Below, one piece after another: positions 23,918 through 31,872 of a stretch of 36,996 bases of DNA (its first letter is position 1; the number at the start of each line of letters is the position of its first letter). The stretch lies in contig DCGO01000016.1 in NCBI GenBank assembly GCA_002314605.1, positions 1,061 through 38,056 of the forward strand, written 5' to 3'. The position numbers and the translations under genes are program-made. The notes beneath the pieces are model-generated. The model was not told the DNA's origin. It ran no database searches and worked only from the letters and a program-made list of their open reading frames with translations. Source of the DNA: Lentisphaeria bacterium UBA1776. Its GTDB lineage: Bacteria > Verrucomicrobiota > Lentisphaeria > Victivallales > Victivallaceae.

Positions 23918-24963
23918 GCGGTGAATTCCGTCAGGATCTTCCGGGCATTGTTGTCCGGAAAGGCGTTCAGTTCCGCCATACACTCCTCCGCCGAATCGGC
24001 GATGCGTTTTTCAATGGCGGATGCTGCGCCGCATTCAGTGATGAGCCTGCGGGCCGCATCCAGCATTTCCGGAGTGTAATTTTCCCGGTGCAGAAGATTT
24101 TTCAATGCATTTCTTCCCGCCGGAGAGAGTTTCTGAAAGGCCGTCAGCAGCAATGGCGTCCGCTTGGCTTCCCGGAGGTCGTTGCCAATGGGTTTTCCCA
24201 GCTTCGGCGTGCTGCCGAAGATTCCAAGGAGGTCATCCTGCATCTGGAAGGCCCGTCCGCAATGCAGGGCGAACCGTCCGATCCCGGCCACTTCTGGCGC
24301 CCGGACATCTCCCGTCTGCAGTGCCGCCATGGCACCGGTTTCCGCCGCCAGCTGCAGGAGAGCCCCCGTTTTCAGGTCGATCATGGCGTCCGCCTCTTCC
24401 GGACGGATCGACTCCACTTCCCGGAGACTCAATTCCATATCCAGCGCCTCGCCTGAAATAAGTTCGTGGCTTCCCAGACGGATCATATTGGCGATCAGAC
24501 CGGAAACGGCTTTCGGGGCTACACCGTGCTCGCCGCTCCGGCGCATCATATCCATGGCCCAGGCGTGCTGCAGATCTCCCGCCAGCATGGCAAAGCCTTC
24601 TCCCATCCTCCGGCGTTCCGCCCGGTCCGGGACAAGGGGCTGCAGAGCCTCCGAAAGTTTCACATGGCAGGCGGGTTCCCTGCGCCGGAAATCATCCCGG
24701 TCGATAATGTCATCGTGGACCAGGGTCCAGTTGTGGAAGATCTCTACCGCTGCCGCCGGATACAGGAGCCGGGGTTCGGCCTGTTCGTCAAAAAGTGTTC
24801 CGCACCAGAAGACCAGTGCCGGACGCAGACGCTTGCCTCCCCGCATGGGATAGTCCCGCACGGCATCCATGAGATAGTCGGGCTTGATGCCGTCCGGAAA
24901 GGTATCTTCCGCGATTCTTTTTTCCACGCATTCGGCAATGCGTCCAAGAGATTTCTTCATCAT
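23893..24963 (-). CDS. Polyprenyl diphosphate synthase (short/medium chain)
   Basis: This trans-prenyltransferase condenses isopentenyl diphosphate with allylic diphosphates. It has 356 residues from the ATG at 24963. The first aspartate-rich motif is HDDIID (Asp84, Asp85, Asp88), and RGGKRLRP binds isopentenyl diphosphate. The second aspartate-rich motif reads DDLLG (243-247), where the last Asp is Gly, as in the actinobacterial GGPP synthase subfamily. A bulky Trp79 five residues before the first motif suggests a short product such as FPP or GGPP. Start: an in-frame GTG at 24975 overlaps the upstream phosphofructokinase gene; the ATG lies 2 bases after its stop. The tail overlaps the convergent CYTH gene. 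Confidence 0.9.
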   Translation of the reverse strand: MMKKSLGRIAECVEKRIAEDTFPDGIKPDYLMDAVRDYPMRGGKRLRPALVFWCGTLFDEQAEPRLLYPAAAVEIFHNWTLVHDDIIDRDDFRRREPACHVKLSEALQPLVPDRAERRRMGEGFAMLAGDLQHAWAMDMMRRSGEHGVAPKAVSGLIANMIRLGSHELISGEALDMELSLREVESIRPEEADAMIDLKTGALLQLAAETGAMAALQTGDVRAPEVAGIGRFALHCGRAFQMQDDLLGIFGSTPKLGKPIGNDLREAKRTPLLLTAFQKLSPAGRNALKNLLHRENYTPEMLDAARRLITECGAASAIEKRIADSAEECMAELNAFPDNNARKILTEFTAYLACRDS

Positions 24964-24965
24964 TT

Positions 24966-26246
24966 TCACATCCACACGATGGAGCTGACGCTGTTCCAGA
25001 GCTGGCCCTTCAGGTCGATTTTTTTCCGGCTGCTGGTGGCCAGCGGGATCGGCACATGGGTGAACGTGTCATGCCAGTGCCCCACCACCATATCCGTCCG
25101 TCCGGCCATAGCCGCATGGACCGCATTCTGTGCCAGCATGGTGCAGAACACCGCATCGGTGCCGTGAGCCGCCACGCTGCGGATGGTGTAGGATGGGTCG
25201 AAGTATTTGAGATTCAGGGGGATCCCCCGTTCCTTGAAGTGCGTGTTGATGCGTTCCTTCAGGAGAAGGCCGATATCCTGATGCAGCAGATTGCCGGAGG
25301 CGTCCCGTGTGTTGGACTGTTCCTTGAAGAGGTTCTGCCCGGCGCCTTCCGCCACGATGATCACTGCGTGATGGCGCTCGTTGAGGCGCTGTTCCAGATT
25401 CAGCAGAAGTCCGTCCGGACCGTCCAGCTTGAACTCTTTTTCCGGCACCAGACAGTAGGTCACATGGGAATTTGAGAGTGTGGCGTAGGCGGCGATGAAG
25501 CCGCTGTCACGGCCCATGACTTTGATGAGACCCACGCCGTTGTAGGCGCCTTCCGCTTCATTGTGGGCGGTGGTGATGAAGAGGGACGAAGTATAGACCG
25601 CCGTTTCGAAACCGAAGGATTTGTCGATGAAAGAGATGTCGTTGTCAATGGTCTTGGGGATCCCGATGACGCTGATCATGAGTTTCCTGCGGCGGATCTC
25701 CTCGACAATATCATGGGCGCAGCGCAGTGTTCCGTCCCCGCCGATGCAGAAAAGAAGATTGATGTTCATCCTTGCAAGGGTGTCCACCATGATCTTTTCG
25801 TCCTGCCGCCCCCGGGAGGAGCCGAGGATGGTGCCGCCCTCGGTGTGGATGGCATCGACCACAGTGGGATTGAGTTCGAGGGGAGCGAAGCCGTGGATAG
25901 GGTTCAAGCCCTTGTAGCCGTAGCGGATGCCGTAGACCACCGGGACGTGGTAGTGCTCCATCAGATCAATGGTGATGAACTTGATCACGTCGTTGAGACC
26001 GGGGCAGAGACCGCCGGCAGTGAGGATGGCGGCGCGGGTCCATGCGGGATCGTGGAAGATTTTCGCCCGGGGGCCGGCGATCTCGAATCCGGGGATTTCC
26101 TTGCCCGCTTTGACGCAGGCTTCCAGTTCGGCGACATCGGTGGAATAGGGGACGACCCGGGAATCGTCCTGAAAAGCGGCGTCGGCGAGGGGCGACGGCA
26201 GTTGAGCCTTGCCCAAATTGGAAATGGCGAAATCTTTGCGTTCCAT
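24966..26246 (-). CDS. 6-phosphofructokinase, probably ATP-dependent, trypanosomatid/plant-like
   Basis: The enzyme phosphorylates fructose-6-phosphate. It has 426 residues from the ATG at 26246, longer than the E. coli type. Motifs are GGDGT (169-173), PKTIDND (197-203) and MGRDSGF (244-250). Gly after GGD predicts ATP use, since pyrophosphate enzymes have Asp there; the Lys in PKTIDND is shared by pyrophosphate enzymes and by the plant/trypanosomatid ATP enzymes. SFGFETAV, the MGRDSGFIAA segment and VIIVAEGAGQ resemble Trypanosoma PFK. AAAGGGG lies 7 bases upstream; the longer frame from 26327 starts within the promoter and is rejected. It is followed by polyprenyl synthase. Confidence 0.9.
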   Translation of the reverse strand: MERKDFAISNLGKAQLPSPLADAAFQDDSRVVPYSTDVAELEACVKAGKEIPGFEIAGPRAKIFHDPAWTRAAILTAGGLCPGLNDVIKFITIDLMEHYHVPVVYGIRYGYKGLNPIHGFAPLELNPTVVDAIHTEGGTILGSSRGRQDEKIMVDTLARMNINLLFCIGGDGTLRCAHDIVEEIRRRKLMISVIGIPKTIDNDISFIDKSFGFETAVYTSSLFITTAHNEAEGAYNGVGLIKVMGRDSGFIAAYATLSNSHVTYCLVPEKEFKLDGPDGLLLNLEQRLNERHHAVIIVAEGAGQNLFKEQSNTRDASGNLLHQDIGLLLKERINTHFKERGIPLNLKYFDPSYTIRSVAAHGTDAVFCTMLAQNAVHAAMAGRTDMVVGHWHDTFTHVPIPLATSSRKKIDLKGQLWNSVSSIVWM

Positions 26247-26298
26247 GGAAAAGCCCCTTTCGTGTGGCATTGCTGAAAGACGTTCAGGATACAGAATT

Positions 26299-26327
26299 AA
26301 AATAATCCGCGCGGGGGAAAATAGCAA
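26299..26327 (-). promoter_or_regulatory. Putative promoter of the phosphofructokinase gene
   Basis: On the minus strand TTGCTA (26327-26322) and TATTTT (26304-26299) are 17 bases apart. Transcription would start near 26292, which supports the ATG at 26246. Confidence 0.45.
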
Positions 26328-26404
26328 GCACTTTCCACGCGGGGAAAGAAAGATTTGATGAAAAATCCATTCCTTTTGCGGGAAAGTTCGGCGGAACCGG
26401 ATCG

Positions 26405-28468
26405 TCAGGTGCGCTCTGCCGTGCCGGGATCACCCGATCCAGCAAACCACTTCGCGATACGGAGTTGACTGCGGAGCGTCGGATCGCCGGGCCTCCGCGG
26501 AGCGGCGTAGTTTCCGGAGGCGCGCAGTTCCCGGCCCTTGAAGCGGTCCTGCAGTTCCGTTGCAAGGATGTTCTCCAGCGCCGCCCGGACCCGGGGGGTC
26601 TCCGCCGGGAACATCAGTTCCACCCGGCGGTCCAGATTGCGGGTCATCCAATCTGCGCTGGAGAGGAAGTACTCCGGTTTGCCGCCGTTCTCGAAGCGGA
26701 AGATCCGGCTGTGTTCCAGATAGCGGTCAACGATACTGACGATCCGCACATGCTTCTCCTCCGGACGGGGACGATAGCAGCAGATCCCCCGGACGATCAG
26801 GTCGATCCGCACGCCTGCCGCCGCCGCCCGGTGGATCATGCGTACCATCCGGCTGTCGGAGAAACTGTTCATTTTGGCGGTGATGGAGGCGGGCCGGCCG
26901 GCCTTGGCCGCCCGGATCTCCCGCCGGATCAACGCCTCCAGCGCCGGACGGAGCGTGGCCGGCGACACCGCGCACTTGCGCCACTCCTTCCGGAAAGCGT
27001 TGCCGGAGGTCAGCAGATTGAAGAGGTCGGAAACGTCGGTACAAAGCCCCGAATCGTCGCTGAAGATCCCGCAATCGGTGTAGAGCCGGGCGGTCTGATC
27101 GTTATAGTTCCCGGTGGCGAGGTGGACGTAACGGTGGAGTCCGTTGGCTTCCCTGCGGATGATCAGCACCGCCTTGCAATGGACCTTCAAGTCCGCCATG
27201 CCGTAGATCACGTGGGCGCCGGAATGATCCAGTTTCTGCGCCCAGAGGATGTTGTTGCCTTCATCGAAGCGTGCCTTCAGTTCCACCAACACCGTCACCT
27301 GTTTGCCGTTCTCCGCGGCCCGGCGGAGCGCCGCGACCACGGGGGAGTTGCCGCTGACCCGGTAGAGGGTCTGCTTGATGGCCAGCACGTCGGGATCGTC
27401 GGCGGCTTCGTTCAGCAGCCGGAGGAGGGGTGTGAAGGGATGGTATGGCGGAGCCAGCAGAATGGAACCTTTCTCCCGGATGGTCTCGAGGATCGGCCGC
27501 CCGCCGCTGAATTCCGGCGGCATCGTCACCGGCCAGTCCGGGTCCTGCAGATCGGCGCGTCCCGCAAGGTCCGGTAACGCGGAGAACTGTGCCAGCGCCA
27601 GCGGTCCGGCGACGCGGTAGCAGAACTCCGGCGGAAGTTCCAGTTTTTTGCGGAGCCACCGACCGAGGGAGGTGTTGAGTTCGCCCTGCACCTCCAGCCG
27701 GATCGGCGCCCGGTTTTTGCGGAGCCGAAGGGAGCGGCCGATGGTCTGGAGCTGGTCTTCGGAGCAGTCCTCGGTGAGGTCGAAGTCCATATCCCGGGTG
27801 ATGCGGCAGGGGAGCAGCGTCCGGCATCCGGCGGGGAAAAGTTCCTCCACGTGAGCTGCGACGAGTTCTTCCAGAAGCAGGAATCGCGTTCCGTTCTCCC
27901 CGGGAAGCGGCAGGAAGCGGGGCAGAACTTCGGGGATCTCCACGAAAGCGTGGGCCGGTGCCCCGGGGTATCCGGGGATCAGTTCCAGCGCGAGTTGGAT
28001 GGCTCCGGCATTCAGGCAGGGGAAGGGCGAACCCTCCGCCGCCGCCAGCGGAGTCAGCACCGGCAGGATCTCCGTCCGGAAATACCGGGCGAGGCGTTTC
28101 CGCTCTTTTGCGGGGAGCGAGGCAAGTGGGACGATGGAGATCCCTTCCCCGGCCAGTTCGCCGAGGACCTCCCCGAGGAGTACCTCCTGCCGGCGGCAGA
28201 GAAGGGTGATTTTCCTGCGGGCGATGCGGAGCTGTTCGGAGGGGCGCAACCCGGAGGGGTCCGGCTCCTCGTGACGCGCCTGCACCAGCTGATGCAGGCC
28301 GGCGATGCGGACCATGAAGAACTCGTCCAGATTGTTGGCGGAGATGGCGATGAACTTCAGCCGTTCCAGAAGCGGATTGGCGGCACAGGCCGCCTCATCC
28401 AGCACTCTGCGGTCGAAATCCAGCCAGGAGAGGTCCCGGCAGATGAACTCTTCTGCTTCTCTGCGCAT
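26405..28468 (-). CDS. ppk1: Polyphosphate kinase 1
   Basis: The enzyme makes long-chain polyphosphate from ATP, reversibly, through a phosphohistidine. Its 687 residues match Ppk1. The N-terminal part (RDLSWLDFDRRVLDEA, NNLDEFFMVR) is typical. The two histidines of the active site are His430 in LKVHCK and His586 in YLEHSRI, and the phospholipase D-like C-terminal domains are intact (FLSSADWMTRNLDRRVEL). It lies 51 bases downstream of a lipoprotein gene and probably shares its transcript. The ribosome site before the ATG (GCGGAAC) is poor. No ppx or ppk2 is nearby. Confidence 0.95.
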   Translation of the reverse strand: MRREAEEFICRDLSWLDFDRRVLDEAACAANPLLERLKFIAISANNLDEFFMVRIAGLHQLVQARHEEPDPSGLRPSEQLRIARRKITLLCRRQEVLLGEVLGELAGEGISIVPLASLPAKERKRLARYFRTEILPVLTPLAAAEGSPFPCLNAGAIQLALELIPGYPGAPAHAFVEIPEVLPRFLPLPGENGTRFLLLEELVAAHVEELFPAGCRTLLPCRITRDMDFDLTEDCSEDQLQTIGRSLRLRKNRAPIRLEVQGELNTSLGRWLRKKLELPPEFCYRVAGPLALAQFSALPDLAGRADLQDPDWPVTMPPEFSGGRPILETIREKGSILLAPPYHPFTPLLRLLNEAADDPDVLAIKQTLYRVSGNSPVVAALRRAAENGKQVTVLVELKARFDEGNNILWAQKLDHSGAHVIYGMADLKVHCKAVLIIRREANGLHRYVHLATGNYNDQTARLYTDCGIFSDDSGLCTDVSDLFNLLTSGNAFRKEWRKCAVSPATLRPALEALIRREIRAAKAGRPASITAKMNSFSDSRMVRMIHRAAAAGVRIDLIVRGICCYRPRPEEKHVRIVSIVDRYLEHSRIFRFENGGKPEYFLSSADWMTRNLDRRVELMFPAETPRVRAALENILATELQDRFKGRELRASGNYAAPRRPGDPTLRSQLRIAKWFAGSGDPGTAERT

Positions 28469-28519
28469 AAGTTCCGCTTCTGCCCGCCTCCGGAGGGCCT
28501 CCTGCGTCGGGGCTGAAGA

Positions 28520-29113
28520 TCAGTTCTTCTGCATGAGGTTGTTGAAGAATCCGGCGGTGTCGGGATTGTAATGCTCGTAGTTCTTTTTGGCGTACTTGGC
28601 CATCCCTTTGGCCGTGTAGTGGTCAATGCCCACCCGGAGCGTCACCCATTCGGAGTTCTCCTTCTCGGGCATTTCGGGGACGAAGCGGGCGGCGTAACTG
28701 CCGTCCACGGCAAGGACCACGTCTTCGCCGCGGAAGCGTCCGGCCAGCATCTGCCAGAGGGCTTTGCCCCGGCGGTCCAGACGGAACTGAAGATCGCAGA
28801 CCTCCGGATTTCCGGGCCGGGCGATGACTCGGACGTCCTTCAGGTTCTTGCTGCTGAAGTTCTGATTGGTGTTGACGACCACGGAACGGCCGTCGAGGGA
28901 CTCGATCCGCTTCTCAAGGTCGCCCGCCCGGGGATAATCCACAATGGAGAATACGCCGACCACGAACTTCGGTTCGTAATCTTCGCTGTTGGGATTGTCG
29001 GTCTCAATGTCGGCGAGCAACGCCTCCTTGAACTCTTCACAGCCGGTGAAAAGAATCAGCGCCGCCGCAGTCAGCAGCAGACGGAAGGGGCGATTCCAAA
29101 AAAGTTTCCGCAT
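28520..29113 (-). CDS. Lipoprotein of unknown function upstream of ppk1
   Basis: The 197-residue protein has a clear lipoprotein signal: basic residues, a hydrophobic run and LFTGC, with the lipidated Cys at about residue 24. The mature domain is mixed alpha/beta, with a strand-helix pattern (GDLEKRIESLDGRSVVVN, CDLQFRLDRRGKALWQ) faintly like the head domains of SecD-type proteins, but I cannot assign a family. The ATG at 29113 has a perfect AGGAGGT 7 bases upstream; a longer frame from 29146 is not supported. It precedes ppk1 on the same strand. Confidence 0.78.
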   Translation of the reverse strand: MRKLFWNRPFRLLLTAAALILFTGCEEFKEALLADIETDNPNSEDYEPKFVVGVFSIVDYPRAGDLEKRIESLDGRSVVVNTNQNFSSKNLKDVRVIARPGNPEVCDLQFRLDRRGKALWQMLAGRFRGEDVVLAVDGSYAARFVPEMPEKENSEWVTLRVGIDHYTAKGMAKYAKKNYEHYNPDTAGFFNNLMQKN

Positions 29114-29140
29114 TTTCTTACCTCCTGATGGTCCGGGACG

Positions 29141-29169
29141 TTGCAACCCGGATGTTTTTTATGTATATT
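29141..29169 (+). promoter_or_regulatory. Putative sigma-70 promoter for aroE
   Basis: TTGCAA (29141-29146) and TATATT (29164-29169) are 17 bases apart. It lies between the divergent lipoprotein gene and aroE. The opposite strand carries GATAAT (29172-29167), overlapping this -10, so the two directions may compete. Confidence 0.6.
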
Positions 29170-29209
29170 ATCACGATTCCCGGAAAATTCCACCCTTGGA
29201 GTGAAAAAA

Positions 29210-30082
29210 ATGCAAAAAAAACTCTTTTTCGCGCCGGATGCCATCCGTTATGCCGTGATCGGTGACCCGGTGGCTCACAGCCGCTCCCCGGGGATGCAGA
29301 ACGCCGCCTTCGCCGAAATGGGCATGGGCAAACCCTATGGCAAGTTCCACGTGCACCCCTCCGAACTGCCGGATTTCATCGCCTTCGCCCGGGAACATCT
29401 GCTGGGCGTCAATTTGACGGTCCCCCATAAACGGGAGGTCATCCCCCTGCTGGACGAGATCGATCCCGCCGCCGCGTTGGCCGGCAGCGTCAATACCCTC
29501 CGCATCGAAGCCGGACGCATCACCGGCTATTCCACCGACGGCTACGGCCTGATCGCCGCGCTGAAGGAGGAGTTCGGCATCGCTCCTGCCGGGAAGCACA
29601 TCCTCTTCGTGGGGGCAGGCGGAGCCGCGCAGGCCACCGCTTTCTCCCTTGCGGAGGCAGGAGCCGCCTCCATCGCCATCGCCAACCGGAGCGTCCTCCG
29701 GGCGGAGGAACTGGCAGCTGCCATCGGAAACGCCTGTCCGAAGTGCCGGATGTCCGCTCTTGCCCTTGCCGACCGCACCGGACTTGGGGCGCAGATCCTC
29801 GGCGCCGACGTGCTGATCCAAGCCACCTCCCTTGGTTTGAAGCCGGAGGACCCGCCGCCTTTTGATCCCGCTCTGCTGAAGGGGAGCCGCTGTGCCGTTT
29901 TCGACACCATCTACCGCCGGACTCCGGTGCTGGAGGGGGCGCAGGCCGCCGGACTTCCGGCCGCCGGCGGCCGGGCCATGCTGATCCATCAGGGCGCCCG
30001 CTCCTTCGCCATCTGGACCGGCCGGGAGCCGGACCTCGACGCCATGCGCCGGGGATTCGAGGAGGAACCGGGATCATGCTGA
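29210..30082 (+). CDS. aroE: Shikimate dehydrogenase
   Basis: The enzyme reduces 3-dehydroshikimate to shikimate with NADPH in aromatic amino acid synthesis. It has 290 residues from the ATG at 29210. The substrate motif VAHSRSPGMQNAAF, catalytic Lys74 in NLTVPHK, GSVNTL (92-97) with Asn95, and Asp110 in STDGYG are present. The nucleotide motif is GAGGAAQA, followed by ANRS, where the Asn-Arg pair fits NADP. QATSLG takes the place of NATSxG. GGAG sits about 8 bases upstream, and an in-frame GTG at 29201 is a less likely start. The longer frame from 29141 begins at the -35 box. The prepilin peptidase gene overlaps its end by 7 bases. Confidence 0.94.
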   Translation: MQKKLFFAPDAIRYAVIGDPVAHSRSPGMQNAAFAEMGMGKPYGKFHVHPSELPDFIAFAREHLLGVNLTVPHKREVIPLLDEIDPAAALAGSVNTLRIEAGRITGYSTDGYGLIAALKEEFGIAPAGKHILFVGAGGAAQATAFSLAEAGAASIAIANRSVLRAEELAAAIGNACPKCRMSALALADRTGLGAQILGADVLIQATSLGLKPEDPPPFDPALLKGSRCAVFDTIYRRTPVLEGAQAAGLPAAGGRAMLIHQGARSFAIWTGREPDLDAMRRGFEEEPGSC

Positions 30083-30963
30083 ACCTTTGGAACGAAATGA
30101 TTTTGGCCCCCTGGTTCCCCGCGGACCCGGGGCTCCGCTGCATCCTGCTGACGGGAGCCTTTCTCTACGGCGCCTGCCTCGGAAGTTTCCTCAACGTCTG
30201 CATCTGGCGGATGCCCCGGGGCGAATCCGTGGTCACCGGCGGCTCCCATTGCACCAGTTGCGGCAAACCCATCCGCTGGTACGACAATCTGCCTCTGGCG
30301 AGTTATCTCATCCTCCGGGGACGTTGCCGCCGCTGCGGAGCGTCTTTCTCCTGCCGCTACTTCGTGGTGGAACTCCTGACTGCGGTGCTTTTCACTGCGG
30401 TGGTGCTTCAGTTCGCCGTCACCGGATTCCCCCCGGCGGCGCTGGCCCCTTCTCTCGCCATGGTGATGCTGGCGGTGGCTTCCGCATGGATCGATCAGGA
30501 GCACCGGATCATCCCGGACGCGCTGACTTTCCCCGCCATGATCTGGGGAGTCGTGTGTGCGCTCCTCTGGCCCGGAATATGGGGCGTATCGGGACGGACG
30601 GGCGCACTGCTCCTTGCCCTCTTCTCCGGAGCGCTTCCTGCGGGTTTGCTCTGGGGATTCGCTGCCGTGGGGTTCCGGGTCCTCCGCCGACCTGTCATGG
30701 GCCTCGGGGACGTGAAGTATCTCGCCGCCGCCGGACTTCTCACCGGGATCGGCGGCGCCTTTTTCGCTTTGATCTTCGGAGCCTTTGCCGGGACGGTCTT
30801 CGGCGTGATCCTCGCGTTCCTGCGGCGCCGGAAACTGCGGCATACTACCCTCGCTTTCGGACCATTTCTCGCGGCCGGGAGTCTGATCTGGGTCCTTTGG
30901 AGCCTCCCTGTCTGCCGGACTTACTTCCGCTGGGCGGAGGCCTTGGCGCAGTCTATCCAATAA
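30076..30963 (+). CDS. pilD: Prepilin peptidase (type IV leader peptidase)
   Basis: This membrane aspartyl protease cleaves and N-methylates prepilins and pseudopilins for type IV pili or type II secretion. It has 295 residues with about eight helices. The cytoplasmic zinc-type loop has paired cysteines (CTSCGKPI and CRRCGASF). The two catalytic aspartates are in WIDQEHRIIPD and in GLGDVKYLAAAG. The N-terminal GSFLNVCIWRMPRG is the methyltransferase-linked signature. No pilin or assembly genes are in the window, as is common for this gene. GGAGGA of the end of aroE serves as ribosome site. Confidence 0.94.
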   Translation: MLNLWNEMILAPWFPADPGLRCILLTGAFLYGACLGSFLNVCIWRMPRGESVVTGGSHCTSCGKPIRWYDNLPLASYLILRGRCRRCGASFSCRYFVVELLTAVLFTAVVLQFAVTGFPPAALAPSLAMVMLAVASAWIDQEHRIIPDALTFPAMIWGVVCALLWPGIWGVSGRTGALLLALFSGALPAGLLWGFAAVGFRVLRRPVMGLGDVKYLAAAGLLTGIGGAFFALIFGAFAGTVFGVILAFLRRRKLRHTTLAFGPFLAAGSLIWVLWSLPVCRTYFRWAEALAQSIQ

Positions 30964-30984
30964 CGTTTGTAAGGAGAAGGAAAA

Positions 30985-31863
30985 TTGACCGCTGAACTGC
31001 ATTTCGAGTCCGCCCTGACCATCGGAGTCGCTTCGCCCGCCGGACGGGTGGCTCCGGAGGTGCTGAACTCCGGACGTGCCGCGCTGGAAAAGGCCGGTGC
31101 ACGGGTGGTCGTCTCTCCCCATGCGGGAGGCGTGTATTCCGGAACCGGATACGACTTCTCCGGAACCCCCCGGGAACGGATGTCCGACCTCGTTTCCACG
31201 TGGATGGACCCCGCCGTGGAGGTGCTTCTCTGCGGACGAGGCGGCTTCGGATGCGTGCAGTTGCTCCCCGGCCTTCCCTGGGAGCGCTTTGCGGAGCGCC
31301 CCCTCCCGGTGGCGGGTTACAGCGATATTACGGCCCTGCACTTCGCCATGCTGGCCAAGGGGGTTGGCGTCCCGGTCTCCGGGCCCATGTTAAAGCAACT
31401 GGCCAACGCTGACGCTTTCACGGCGGAGCAATTCTGCGGAGCTATCGTCCGCCGCCCCCGCCGGATTGGAGCCCTCTCTCCGCTCCGGCCCGGAAGTGCG
31501 GAAGGGCTCCCCGTGGTCGGGAACCTCACCGTAGCCGCCAGCCTCTGCGGAACGGGATTCCTGCCCGGAACCTCCGGAAAGATCGTGATACTGGAGGAGA
31601 TCGACGAAGCCTCCTATCGCATTCAGCGCTGTCTTGCACAGCTGCAACTGGCGGGATTCTTTCAGGGGTGTGCGGGGATCTGCTTCGGGCATTTCACCGG
31701 ATGTCCCGGCGCGGAGGCCGCCATCGCGGAGTTCGCCCGGACGCAGAAGGTCCCGGTCTGGACCGGTGTCCCCTTCGGGCATACGGACCCCATTGCCACC
31801 ATCGCCGCCGATGAACGGCTCCGGGTGGATGCGGACGGTACGCTCTTCAGCCTCGGACGCTGA
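30985..31863 (+). CDS. LD-carboxypeptidase, S66 family
   Basis: The 292-residue protein matches the S66 serine peptidases (LdcA/MccF). LdcA removes the terminal D-Ala from peptidoglycan tetrapeptides in recycling; MccF relatives inactivate microcin C. The nucleophile Ser113 is in GYSDITALH. The other triad members are Glu in LEEIDEASYRIQR and His in FGHTDP. No extended MccF specificity loop is obvious, so LdcA is favoured. The start is TTG at 30985, with strong AAGGAGAAGG upstream and no better ATG nearby. It converges with the glycosyltransferase gene, leaving 9 bases. Confidence 0.9.
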   Translation: MTAELHFESALTIGVASPAGRVAPEVLNSGRAALEKAGARVVVSPHAGGVYSGTGYDFSGTPRERMSDLVSTWMDPAVEVLLCGRGGFGCVQLLPGLPWERFAERPLPVAGYSDITALHFAMLAKGVGVPVSGPMLKQLANADAFTAEQFCGAIVRRPRRIGALSPLRPGSAEGLPVVGNLTVAASLCGTGFLPGTSGKIVILEEIDEASYRIQRCLAQLQLAGFFQGCAGICFGHFTGCPGAEAAIAEFARTQKVPVWTGVPFGHTDPIATIAADERLRVDADGTLFSLGR

Positions 31864-31872
31864 CGGTGTGCT

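Noticed and set aside
29989..31341. Open frame of 450 codons antisense to the prepilin peptidase and LD-carboxypeptidase
   Set aside because: Very Ser/Gly/Glu/Arg-rich and opposite two genes with intact active sites.
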